From assembly GCA_964570765.1 (NCBI GenBank), contig CAZMZF010000025.1, positions 1-34,380 of the forward strand: a DNA stretch of 34,380 nucleotides. The letters run 5' to 3'. The translations under genes were made by a program, and so were the position numbers. This DNA is from CAZMZF01 sp964570765 (lineage in GTDB: Bacteria; Zixibacteria; MSB-5A5; RBG-16-43-9). Below are positions 1 to 6,924 of this stretch, in pieces (position 1 is the stretch's first letter; each line of letters starts with the position of its first letter). Below the pieces are notes generated by a model. It worked only from the letters and a program-made list of their open reading frames with translations, was not told where the DNA came from and did not search any database.

Positions 1-500
1 CGTTATTGCTGGAAGCAGTAGGTAATAATCTTTTTGAGCTTTCCAATGAGCTTGAAAAGTTATCCATCTATGTCCAGGATGAAGAACTGATAGATTTAAA
101 GGATATCGAAAATGTGGTTGGCTATACTAAAACCGAGAATGTCTTTCAGTTGAATCAGGCAATCGGTGAAAAAAAGCTTAACATAGCATTAAAAATTTTT
201 AAAGACCTCTCCCTTTCCAGAGGAAAAGAAACCGGCATTATCTTTATGCTCGGGGATCATTTTCTCAAGCTTTATCAGATTAAAGCCTCTGCAGAGAAGA
301 ATATATACAATCTGGCTCATCTTTTAAGAATTTATTATGGCTCGGTGCCGGAATATCAGAATCAGGCAAAAAATTTCAGCTTAGAGCAATTGGAAAAAGG
401 ACTCTCCCTTATTTACCAGGCAGACTTAGATTTGAAATCAGGGAAAATGCCGCAGAAATTTTTAGTGGAGCTTTTGATCTATGAGCTGTGCCGTTTGTGA
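1..500 (+). CDS. holA: DNA polymerase III subunit delta, C-terminal part (5' truncated by window edge)
   Basis: This is the C-terminal half of the clamp-loader delta subunit, which opens the beta sliding clamp during replication. The reading frame is open to the left edge, so the TTG at position 6 is an internal leucine codon and not a start. The segment LLEAVGNNLFELSNELEKL matches the end of the AAA+ lid region, and 'DIENVVGYTKTENVFQL' is the usual linker into the C-terminal helical collar domain, which fills the remaining roughly 115 residues. It ends normally at 'LVELLIYELCRL' followed by TGA. A hairpin terminator lies about 30 bases downstream, so the gene closes its transcript. The family assignment is strong for this conserved stretch; the N-terminal clamp-binding and P-loop regions lie outside the window. 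Confidence 0.88.
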   Translation, partial: LLLEAVGNNLFELSNELEKLSIYVQDEELIDLKDIENVVGYTKTENVFQLNQAIGEKKLNIALKIFKDLSLSRGKETGIIFMLGDHFLKLYQIKASAEKNIYNLAHLLRIYYGSVPEYQNQAKNFSLEQLEKGLSLIYQADLDLKSGKMPQKFLVELLIYELCRL

Positions 501-532
501 ATCTGTGAGAAACCTGTTTCTAAAAAGTTTAG

Positions 533-559
533 CCCGGTGAAAAACCGGGAATATTTTTT
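533..559 (+). terminator. Probable Rho-independent terminator after holA
   Basis: A six-base-pair stem (CCCGGT at 533-538 with ACCGGG at 544-549) with a GAAAA loop is followed by an AT-rich, T-rich tract. Its right arm overlaps the putative -35 element of the downstream sigma-factor promoter, so terminator and promoter would share bases. Confidence 0.6.
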
Positions 560-573
560 ATCTTAAATTGTAT
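545..573 (+). promoter_or_regulatory. Putative ECF-type promoter of the sigma/anti-sigma operon
   Basis: The block CCGGGAATATTTT (545-557) is followed after 10 bases by TTGTAT (568-573), 20 bases before the chosen sigma start. The same two blocks, 11 bases apart, occur upstream of the VIT-VWA gene at 2316-2345. GGGAAT followed about 15-16 bases later by TTGTAT fits the general spacing of ECF sigma promoters (-35 containing GGAA). Autoregulation by the sigma factor encoded directly downstream is an inference. Confidence 0.5.
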
Positions 574-593
574 TAAAAGTGATGGAAGTTCTG

Positions 594-1175
594 ATGGCGG
601 AGAAAAGGTTTAGAACTAAATCTGAGGAGCCGGAGGAAAAACTAATAGCTAAAGCCAAAAGAGGGGATATCTATTCTTTTGAAAGGCTGGTGGAAAAATA
701 TCAGAAGAAAATCTATTATCTGGCTCTGTGTATGACCAGATCGCATGAGGCGGCAGATGATCTGGCACAGGAATCTTTTATAAAAGCGTTTTATGCTCTG
801 AAGTCCTTTAAGGAAGGTTACAGCTTCTCTGCCTGGGTTTATAAGATCTGTATGAACTTGACCATAAATTATCTTAAAAGACAGAAATTCACCATAACGG
901 AAAGCCAGCTTCCAGAAAACTACTTTGATTCTTTAGACGATAAGGATAAAGATGATTTTTCAAACCAATTAGTCAAAGAGGAGCTGAGGAAAAAAATAGA
1001 ACAGGAAATAGATAATCTGCCCCCGGATTTTAAAGCAGTCTTTATATTGAAAACCTATGAAGATTTAAGTTATGAACAGATAGCTCAGGCTTTGAAGATC
1101 TCTAAGGGAACCGTAATGTCCCGGCTATTCCGGGCAAGGGCAAGATTGCAGAGGAGTTTAAAAGGTTATCTATGA
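594..1175 (+). CDS. ECF-family RNA polymerase sigma factor
   Basis: An alternative sigma factor of the RpoE/ECF class. Sigma-70 region 2 is visible as 'YSFERLVEKYQKKIYYLA' through 'DDLAQESFIKAFYAL' and 'FSAWVYKICMNLTINYLKR'. Region 4 is 'LPPDFKAVFILKTYEDL' followed by the helix-turn-helix 'SYEQIAQALKISKGTVMSR'. An acidic linker (about residues 104-123) joins the two. The length of about 193 residues is normal. GTG (579) and ATG (582) codons lie just upstream in frame; the ATG at 594 is preferred because GGAAG at 584-588 is five bases away. The anti-sigma gene begins seven bases after the stop, so the pair is very probably co-transcribed and translationally linked. Extracytoplasmic signals acting through the membrane anti-sigma factor would control it. 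The target genes are unknown, but the VIT-VWA gene carries a matching promoter. Confidence 0.93.
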   Translation: MAEKRFRTKSEEPEEKLIAKAKRGDIYSFERLVEKYQKKIYYLALCMTRSHEAADDLAQESFIKAFYALKSFKEGYSFSAWVYKICMNLTINYLKRQKFTITESQLPENYFDSLDDKDKDDFSNQLVKEELRKKIEQEIDNLPPDFKAVFILKTYEDLSYEQIAQALKISKGTVMSRLFRARARLQRSLKGYL

Positions 1176-1181
1176 AAGAAG

Positions 1182-2309
1182 GTGGGAAAATTGAAGTGTG
1201 AGGATTTTGACAGATTACTCCATCTTTATTTCGATGGAGAGTTAAAAGAAAAAGAATCCAAAGAGATCGAAGAACATCTTTTGAGCTGTCAAAAGTGTGC
1301 TGAAAAGCTGCAGGAGATTGAAAATCTGGACGAAGAGGTCAAAAGGATAAAGATGCCAGAGCCTTCTGGTTTCTACTGGAAAACCTTCACTGAAGAGATT
1401 AGAAATAAGATTATCCTGAGAAGGAAAAAATCTTTCTGGGCAAAAATTAAGTCTGGCTGGGAGTCATTTTTCTACTACTCGCCAGCTAAGCTGAGAATAG
1501 CCGCCGGAATTGCCTCAGTCCTTTTAGTCTTTATCATCGGCAAACTCTACTGGGATTACAAAGGGAAAGAATTGGAGAGGATCAGATCTGAAGGGATGGA
1601 GAAAGTTTTGAGCTCTCAAGCCCCCAAAAAAATTGAATACACAGCTCCAGCAATTAAGGAGTCTATTCAGGTCGGAAATCAAATAAAGGAATCAACCATT
1701 GTCGAACAAAAATTGCCATTACCACAAGTAAAAGACCAGGATAAAACAAAAAAAGAAGCTGGACAGGGCAAAATCTTAGTGCCTGAGTCAACTATAACTG
1801 TTACTGCTGAAAGGCCAAAGATCGAGAAAGGGGTAACTGCAAATTTAAGGACAGTAACTCAAGCAGAATTATCTACGCCTCCTCCAAGTATACAGGAAAC
1901 CACCGTTCAAATGGTTGCAAAACGACCTTCTGAACCTATAAAAGTTAAAGAATTTAAACCTGTTGTAGGATTTAACATTAAATCATATTATTCATATTAT
2001 AAAGTGGACGAAACCTATATTAGAGTTTTAACTGAAAAAGATACTTTAGTAGAAGCAGATACTCTGAAAAAGGTGATAATTTCCTGGAAAGAATATTTTG
2101 AAAAAAAGCCAAAATCCGAGTGGATTTCTGAAGGATTTTCTCAAATTACGATTGCTTCCCAACTTCTTTTCCTCAAGACCAAAGACCAGGTTCTTCTGCA
2201 AGATGGAATGGAACTTCTAAAAAAATATACTGAATCTATAACCGACCAGAAAACTAAGGATGAGCTGAGTAAAAATATTGAAAAGTTGGAAACTCTGAAG
2301 AAAAAATAA
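1182..2309 (+). CDS. Membrane-anchored zinc-finger anti-sigma factor with large extracytoplasmic domain
   Basis: This probably sequesters the sigma factor encoded directly upstream. The N-terminal cytoplasmic zf-HC2/ZAS domain is clear: 'CEDFDRLLHLYFDGEL' and then His32-x3-Cys36-x2-Cys39 in EEHLLSCQKC. One transmembrane helix covers about residues 104-122 (LRIAAGIASVLLVFIIGKL). The roughly 250 residues after it should lie in the periplasm. A low-complexity Lys/Glu/Pro linker is followed at about 202-245 by a stretch resembling a TonB box and plug start (TITVTAERPKIEKGVTA, RTVTQAEL), then a predicted helical C-terminus. The start is GTG at 1182; a TTG at 1191 preceded by GGTGGG is an alternative. 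At 375 residues it is longer than simple anti-sigma factors, suggesting a signal-sensing outer part. The anti-sigma role is well supported by family and context; the signal sensed is unknown. Confidence 0.87.
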   Translation: MGKLKCEDFDRLLHLYFDGELKEKESKEIEEHLLSCQKCAEKLQEIENLDEEVKRIKMPEPSGFYWKTFTEEIRNKIILRRKKSFWAKIKSGWESFFYYSPAKLRIAAGIASVLLVFIIGKLYWDYKGKELERIRSEGMEKVLSSQAPKKIEYTAPAIKESIQVGNQIKESTIVEQKLPLPQVKDQDKTKKEAGQGKILVPESTITVTAERPKIEKGVTANLRTVTQAELSTPPPSIQETTVQMVAKRPSEPIKVKEFKPVVGFNIKSYYSYYKVDETYIRVLTEKDTLVEADTLKKVIISWKEYFEKKPKSEWISEGFSQITIASQLLFLKTKDQVLLQDGMELLKKYTESITDQKTKDELSKNIEKLETLKKK

Positions 2310-2315
2310 ATATTT

Positions 2316-2345
2316 CCGGGAATATTTTCCCTCCTTGATTTGTAT
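2316..2345 (+). promoter_or_regulatory. Putative ECF-type promoter of the VIT-VWA gene
   Basis: CCGGGAATATTTT (2316-2328) and TTGTAT (2340-2345) repeat the arrangement found upstream of the sigma gene, with one extra base in the spacer. The left block also lies in a 20-base near-perfect inverted repeat (2308-2327, AAATATT and AATATTT arms around CCGG) that could be an operator or a weak attenuating hairpin. The conserved pair of blocks suggests that the same sigma factor reads both sites. Confidence 0.5.
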
Positions 2346-2379
2346 AGAGAATAGAAAAAACTTTTTCAAGGAGGGAATT

Positions 2380-4530
2380 ATGAAAAAAGTAAGCCTTATA
2401 ATCAGCCTCTTCCTAATACTTTCGTCCAAAGTCTGGGCTGACGGATTTATCATCCCGGTTCCTCGTTATCCTGATGAACCACCCCCACCCTATCTTTCGA
2501 TCAAATATCATAATGTGGAAATCAAAATCAACAACCAGGTAGCTCAGACCACTGTCGATCAGGTTTTCAAAAACGATTATCCTCACGATTTAGAAGGAAC
2601 CTATATCTTTCCCCTGCCTGAAGACGCCAGCATCTCTAAATTCTCTATGTTTATCAAAGGAGAAGAGGTAAAGGGTGAAATCCTGGATAGAGAGAAAGCC
2701 AAAAGAATCTATGAGGAGATAGTCAGGAGAAGAAAAGACCCGGCTCTTTTAGAATATTACAATCAGGGGATGTTCAGAGCCCGGGTCTATCCAATACCGG
2801 CTCATGGCGAGACCAGGATAAAATTAGGTTACTCTCAGATCTTGAAATTAGAAAACGGGCTCTGCGAATACAAATATTCTCTTTCAACTGAGAAATTCTC
2901 CCAGAATCCTTTAGAAAGTGTGAAAATCGACCTGGTTATAAACTCAGATGTCCCTATTAAAAATGTCTATTCCCCAACTCAGGAAATAAGGGTTGAGAAA
3001 GAAAGTGATCATCAAGTTAGAGTCTCATACTTTGAAGAGAATACCAAACCGAACAAAGATTTTGTCCTGTATTATACTCTATCCGAAGAGGAGATAGGTT
3101 TTAACCTTTTAAGCTATCAGGATGAAAAAGAGGGGAATTTCTTTATGGCTCTTTTCTCCCCACAACTCCAGAGAGCTGAAAAACCCATCCGGAAAAAAAT
3201 CATTTTCCTCTTAGATACCTCTGGCAGTATGCAGGGCGAGAAGATCAAACAGGCTAAAAATGCTTTGATCTTCTGCCTGAACAGCTTAAATCCCGGAGAT
3301 AGCTTCAACTTAATCGATTTCGACGACCGCATTAAAACCTTCAAAGAAAGGCTTTTGCCTGTTACAAAAGAAAACATCAATTCAGGTGTTAAGTTTATCC
3401 AGGGTTGTGAGGCAGATGGTGGCACAGATATTAATTCAGCACTTTTAGAAGGCTTAAGTGAGTTTAATCCTGAAGATAAGACATCATACTTAATATTTTT
3501 GACTGATGGTTTGCCTACCGTCAGAGTTACAGACATTAAAAAAATCTTGGAAAATGTGAAGGCTACGAATGGTTCAAGCAGGATTTTTGTCTTCGGTGTG
3601 GGCTTTGACGTTAACACCCATTTCTTAGACCGTCTGGCTAAAGACAATCACGCCACTTCTGATTATGTAACTCCGAATGAGGATATCGAAGTAAAAGTTT
3701 CAAACTTTTACAAGAAAATCTCCAACCCTGTATTGTCCGATTTAAACTTGAAATTCTCCGGAGTTAAAACCTTTGACCTCTATCCTGGAGAACTACCTGA
3801 CCTTTTCAGCGGCTCACAGATTATTCTTTTAGGAAAATATGAAGGTGAAGGTAGTTCTGTTGTTACTTTAAGCGGATATACGAATGAAGGGAGGGAAACT
3901 CATTCTTATAATCTTAAATTCTCACCTGATGAAGAGAACAGTTTCATTCCCCGACTCTGGGCAACAAGGAGGATAGGATATTTAGTTGACCAGATTCGGC
4001 TTTATGGGAGAAACGAAGAATTAGTGGATGAAATCATCCATCTTTCAAAAAGATATGGTATCATCACCGAATATACCTCTTTTCTTATAGATGCAGACTA
4101 TCGATTAGCCGATCGAGACCTTAGAATACAGGCTGAAGAAGCCTTAAGGGCACCCCTTAAAAAGGAAACCGGGTCTGGAGCAGTCTATCAGTCTAAGAAT
4201 CTACTTACTTTACGAAGTGCTACTGTTGCTACACAAGGATATCTTGACTCTTCAGGAAAACAGAAAAAAGTCTCTGAAATAATTCAGGTAGGTAATAAAA
4301 CCTTTTTCAAAAAAGGTGAGCTCTGGGTGGATAGCGAGTATGATACTAAACTTAAAACTATAAAGATTCAAAGGTTTAGCTCGGCTTATTTTGAATTAGC
4401 CAGAAGGTTCCCTGAGTTTGAGAAATATCTCTCTTTGGGTGATAAAATCATTTTTGTGTTCAAGGGTAAAGTGATTGAGATCGCAGACCAGGGGGAGGAA
4501 AAAATTGAAATTCTCGATGAATTGCTCTAA
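2380..4530 (+). CDS. Exported VIT domain - von Willebrand factor A domain protein
   Basis: A 716-residue protein of the inter-alpha-trypsin inhibitor heavy-chain-like group, function unknown in bacteria. An N-terminal signal peptide (MKKVSLIISLFLILSSKVWA) is followed by a Pro-rich stretch and a VIT domain (about residues 33-150, including 'YIFPLPEDASISKFSMFI' and 'GEILDREKAKRIYEEIV'). A VWA domain follows (about 270-455) with a complete metal-ion-dependent adhesion site: DTSGS at about 279-283, the Thr of GGTDINSA and the Asp of FLTDGLPT. The remaining C-terminal region is mixed. The start is fixed by a strong AAGGAGGG eight to ten bases before the ATG at 2380; an upstream TTG in frame (2335) would bury the signal peptide. 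It follows the anti-sigma gene with its own sigma-like promoter. A divalent-metal-dependent binding role at the envelope is inferred. Confidence 0.9.
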   Translation: MKKVSLIISLFLILSSKVWADGFIIPVPRYPDEPPPPYLSIKYHNVEIKINNQVAQTTVDQVFKNDYPHDLEGTYIFPLPEDASISKFSMFIKGEEVKGEILDREKAKRIYEEIVRRRKDPALLEYYNQGMFRARVYPIPAHGETRIKLGYSQILKLENGLCEYKYSLSTEKFSQNPLESVKIDLVINSDVPIKNVYSPTQEIRVEKESDHQVRVSYFEENTKPNKDFVLYYTLSEEEIGFNLLSYQDEKEGNFFMALFSPQLQRAEKPIRKKIIFLLDTSGSMQGEKIKQAKNALIFCLNSLNPGDSFNLIDFDDRIKTFKERLLPVTKENINSGVKFIQGCEADGGTDINSALLEGLSEFNPEDKTSYLIFLTDGLPTVRVTDIKKILENVKATNGSSRIFVFGVGFDVNTHFLDRLAKDNHATSDYVTPNEDIEVKVSNFYKKISNPVLSDLNLKFSGVKTFDLYPGELPDLFSGSQIILLGKYEGEGSSVVTLSGYTNEGRETHSYNLKFSPDEENSFIPRLWATRRIGYLVDQIRLYGRNEELVDEIIHLSKRYGIITEYTSFLIDADYRLADRDLRIQAEEALRAPLKKETGSGAVYQSKNLLTLRSATVATQGYLDSSGKQKKVSEIIQVGNKTFFKKGELWVDSEYDTKLKTIKIQRFSSAYFELARRFPEFEKYLSLGDKIIFVFKGKVIEIADQGEEKIEILDELL

Positions 4531-4536
4531 CGGGTG

Positions 4537-4606
4537 TAGGGGCTGACCTGTGTGTCTGCCCTAATAATTTCTTAAAGCTGGGGCAGGGCAATTGCCCTGC
4601 CCCAGC
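4537..4606. repeat. Palindromic repeats including a perfect 30-bp palindrome
   Basis: A GTAGGGGC...GCCCTA hairpin unit (about 4537-4564) is followed by a perfect 30-base palindrome at 4577-4606, whose half-site reads GCTGGGGCAGGGCAA. Both belong to the short GC-rich hairpin family scattered between genes in this window. The palindrome could also act as a transcription terminator or stability hairpin for the VIT-VWA transcript, although no T-run follows directly. Confidence 0.75.
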
Positions 4607-4626
4607 GATATGGGTACCAGATAATA

Positions 4627-4649
4627 GGAGGTCTGAAGACCTCCGCTAC
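4627..4649. repeat. Short hairpin repeat ending in CGCTACA
   Basis: GGAGGTCT (4627-4634) pairs with AGACCTCC (4637-4644) around a GA loop and is followed by GCTACA. This matches the hairpin plus CTAC-end architecture of the other intergenic repeats. Confidence 0.65.
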
Positions 4650-4675
4650 ATATTAGAACCAATAGCCCCACCCTA

Positions 4676-4701
4676 CCTCACAAGATGAGGCTTAATTTTT
4701 T
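4676..4701 (+). terminator. Possible terminator after the VIT-VWA gene
   Basis: CCTCA (4676-4680) and TGAGG (4686-4690) form a short stem with a CAAGA loop, followed by CTTAATTTTTT. The stem is short, so this is a modest call. The next 35 bases (4702-4735) are a TTAACCYTTTAA-like low-complexity tract. Apart from these repeats and a promoter-like site, nothing else is seen in 4531-4819. Confidence 0.45.
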
Positions 4702-4751
4702 CTAACCTTTTAACCCTTTAACTCTTAAACCTTTATTTTTCTAAATATATG

Positions 4752-4779
4752 TTGACAAAACTTAAAATTTAATTTTTAT
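4752..4779 (+). promoter_or_regulatory. Candidate sigma-70 promoter for the Pcm/PspC operon
   Basis: A perfect TTGACA at 4752-4757 is followed after 16 bases by TTTTAT (4774-4779), 41 bases before the ATG of the methyltransferase gene. The -10 element is imperfect and the region is AT-rich. Confidence 0.45.
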
Positions 4780-4819
4780 TTTCGGTTAAGGAAATGAAAA
4801 CCGTTTTTCAGGTGGAAAG

Positions 4820-5557
4820 ATGAAATGGAAAGGACTACTCCTGATTTTTACATTCCTCTTCTTAACCTGCATAAAAACTGAGGAGAAAGGCTCATCTATG
4901 GAAAATAAATCCGAGTTAGATTCTTTGATGATGTTTAAAAGGGAATTAATGGTTAAAACCCAGATCGAGAGCCGTGGTGTCAAAGACCCTCTGGTCTTAA
5001 AGACTATGAGAAAAGTTCCCCGACATCTGTTTGTGCCTAAGACTTTTCGCGATGAGGCTTATGCAGATGAGCCTTTACCCATTGGAGAAAATCAGACCAT
5101 TTCCCAGCCTTATATAGTTGCACTGATGACAGAGCTTTTAGGTTTGAAGGGTGGTGAAAAGGTCTTAGAGATAGGGACCGGCTCAGGTTATCAGGCTGCC
5201 ATCTTAGCTGAAATAGCCAAAGAGGTTTATAGCATCGAGATTATCTGCAACTTAGCTGAAAGGGCTGAAAGTACCCTGAAAGAATTAGGATATAAGAATA
5301 TCACCGTAAAATGTGCAGATGGTTATCAGGGCTGGAAAGAGCATTCCCCTTTTGATGGAATACTCGTTACTGCTGCGCCTGACCATATCCCCCAACCATT
5401 AGTTGACCAGCTTAAAATCGGAGGAAGATTAGTTATCCCGGTTGGAGACCTTTTTCAGGAATTAATTCTTGTCACCAGAACAGAAAAGGGTATAAAGAGA
5501 GAAGAGGTTATCCCGGTTCGCTTTGTGCCGATGACCGGCGAGGCTGAAAAGAAATGA
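4820..5557 (+). CDS. pcm: Exported (probably lipoprotein) protein-L-isoaspartate O-methyltransferase
   Basis: PCMT transfers a methyl group from SAM to isoaspartyl residues to start repair of deamidated proteins. The catalytic region is intact: 'MVKTQIESRGVKDPLVL', 'MRKVPRHLFVP', ENQTISQPYIVALMTELL, the SAM-binding motif VLEIGTGSGYQAAILAEI, and 'DGILVTAAPDHIPQPLVDQL'. The enzyme normally starts near the MVKTQIESR segment. Here it has about 48 extra residues, beginning with a hydrophobic signal and a cysteine (MKWKGLLLIFTFLFLTC). The FLTC site is only a fair lipobox, so membrane anchoring is likely but not certain. The start is supported by GGTGGAAAG just before the ATG. It heads a run with PspC and LiaF-like envelope genes, which fits an envelope protein-repair role. 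A cytosolic form starting at an internal Met cannot be excluded. Confidence 0.88.
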   Translation: MKWKGLLLIFTFLFLTCIKTEEKGSSMENKSELDSLMMFKRELMVKTQIESRGVKDPLVLKTMRKVPRHLFVPKTFRDEAYADEPLPIGENQTISQPYIVALMTELLGLKGGEKVLEIGTGSGYQAAILAEIAKEVYSIEIICNLAERAESTLKELGYKNITVKCADGYQGWKEHSPFDGILVTAAPDHIPQPLVDQLKIGGRLVIPVGDLFQELILVTRTEKGIKREEVIPVRFVPMTGEAEKK

Positions 5558-5603
5558 AACCAGAAAAAGATAAATTCGTATAACAAAGAAAAAAGAGGTA
5601 GAT

Positions 5604-5969
5604 ATGGATAAAAAGCTTTATCGTTCTACAAAAAACTCAATGATCGCTGGGGTCTGTGGTGGCATAGGCGAGTATTTTAATATCGATCCAACCATTGTTC
5701 GTTTATTGGCGGTTCTTTTGATCTTCGCCGAGGGGATCGGGATACTGCTCTATATCATCGCCTGGATAATCGTACCCCGGGCAGAAGTAATTGAAGGTGA
5801 GGTTCAAGTAGAAAAAGAAACTAACTCCAAAAAATACTTACCCGGTTTGATCTTAATTGGAGTAGGGATTATATTCTTGCTCAACAATTTCATACCCTGG
5901 TTCCACTTTCATTTCATCTGGCCTATAATCCTTATACTCTTAGGAGTTTTCCTTTTAGTAAAAGTTTAA
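5604..5969 (+). CDS. PspC-domain membrane protein with LiaI/LiaF-like transmembrane segments
   Basis: An integral membrane protein of 121 residues. Residues 3-60 form a PspC domain (KLYRSTKNSMIAGVCGGIG, 'EYFNIDPTIVRLLAVLLIF', 'LLYIIAWIIVPR'). After a short charged linker, two more hydrophobic segments ('YLPGLILIGVGIIFLLNN' and 'FIWPIILILLGVFLLV') resemble the DUF5668/LiaF transmembrane module. PspC proteins act in envelope-stress sensing (phage-shock and Lia-type responses). An AGAGGT Shine-Dalgarno sequence precedes the ATG. The next gene repeats the second half of this architecture and starts 32 bases later, suggesting the two products work together. No PspA homologue is seen in the window, so a canonical Psp system is not shown. 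Confidence 0.88.
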   Translation: MDKKLYRSTKNSMIAGVCGGIGEYFNIDPTIVRLLAVLLIFAEGIGILLYIIAWIIVPRAEVIEGEVQVEKETNSKKYLPGLILIGVGIIFLLNNFIPWFHFHFIWPIILILLGVFLLVKV

Positions 5970-6001
5970 ATCCGAGGGACAGACTTGTTAGAGGAGATAA
6001 T

Positions 6002-6913
6002 ATGAGAATATCCAGGATAAGAAATGGGGTTATTTTACTTTCGGTGGGTCTGGTTTTACTCCTTAATAATTTAAACTATGTTGACTGGTCAGTCTGGCTC
6101 TCCATCTTATCTTTATGGCCAGTTTTACTCATCGCTATCGGAATAGAAAAAATCTTTGCTAAAACCACCTTGAGCTTTTTAGCCATCCTTTCACCGATTT
6201 TACTATTTTTAGCTATTCTGGGTCCAGCTTATTTTTATTTCAACCAGAAAGAGGAACCCAATTATCCGGGAAAAACTTATCGTTGGGAAAAAGAGATGAA
6301 TTCCCCTTTTAAAAAGGGTTATGCCTCTTTAGATTTTAAGGCTGGGACATTGAAAACCGATGTTTGCCAGGACAAACTCATCCTGGCTAACTTAGATTAC
6401 TGGAAAAGGGTACCTCTTTCTCTTTACAATTATTCTGAGATGGACAGCATTATTCGATTAGATATTAAAGATGTCGACCACTTCTGGAGAGGATGGTTTA
6501 GACCCGGCTTTAAAAGCAGGCATACCTGGAACATTCAACTTTCTGAAAAAATCCCCTGGGAATTAGAGCTCGAGAATGCGGCCATGAGCGGAGAACTGGA
6601 TTTCTCTAAGCTTATTCTGGAGAAATTATCTATCGATTCAGATGCCAGCAAGCTTAAAGTTAAATTTGGAGATAGGGCAAAGAATTTAAAAATCAGGATA
6701 GAGTCAGATGCCTCAAAGTTAGAACTTTTGATACCAAAGGGGGTCGGCTTGCAGATTGAAAATCGGGCTTCATTAAGCTCCACCGATTTTGAGAATATCT
6801 CCATCAATCATGAAGGGGAAAGATACTGGACCTCCAATTATTCCTCTGCCCCATCTAAAATCGAGATATCTCTCCGGGGCGGAATCTCCAAACTCAAGGT
6901 AGCTGGTTATTGA
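6002..6913 (+). CDS. LiaF-like envelope-stress membrane protein (TM plus toastrack domain)
   Basis: A 303-residue protein. The first about 85 residues hold hydrophobic segments of the DUF5668/LiaF type ('NGVILLSVGLVLLLNNL', 'LSLWPVLLIAIGIEKIF', then a third membrane span). The rest is a beta-rich domain with repeated D/S-A-S-K-L strand units ('KLSIDSDASKLKVKFGD', IRIESDASKLELLIPKGVGL), typical of the toastrack (LiaF C-terminal/DUF4097-like) fold. Such proteins sit in the membrane with the toastrack as interaction partner of a PspC-type protein or a two-component sensor. GAGGA lies just before the ATG. The partnership with the preceding PspC gene is inferred from adjacency and the shared membrane module. 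The exact family name is less certain than the architecture. Confidence 0.8.
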   Translation: MRISRIRNGVILLSVGLVLLLNNLNYVDWSVWLSILSLWPVLLIAIGIEKIFAKTTLSFLAILSPILLFLAILGPAYFYFNQKEEPNYPGKTYRWEKEMNSPFKKGYASLDFKAGTLKTDVCQDKLILANLDYWKRVPLSLYNYSEMDSIIRLDIKDVDHFWRGWFRPGFKSRHTWNIQLSEKIPWELELENAAMSGELDFSKLILEKLSIDSDASKLKVKFGDRAKNLKIRIESDASKLELLIPKGVGLQIENRASLSSTDFENISINHEGERYWTSNYSSAPSKIEISLRGGISKLKVAGY

Positions 6914-6924
6914 TCTCTTACTTT

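Noticed and set aside
2308..2327. Rho-independent terminator between anti-sigma and VIT-VWA genes
   Set aside because: The inverted repeat has AT-rich arms and no loop and overlaps the shared promoter-like block; an operator or chance palindrome is at least as likely.
3117..3647. Long antisense open frame opposite the VIT-VWA gene
   Set aside because: It lies wholly within a well-supported gene on the other strand, has no recognisable domain and a low-complexity Ser/Lys/Phe composition typical of antisense translation.
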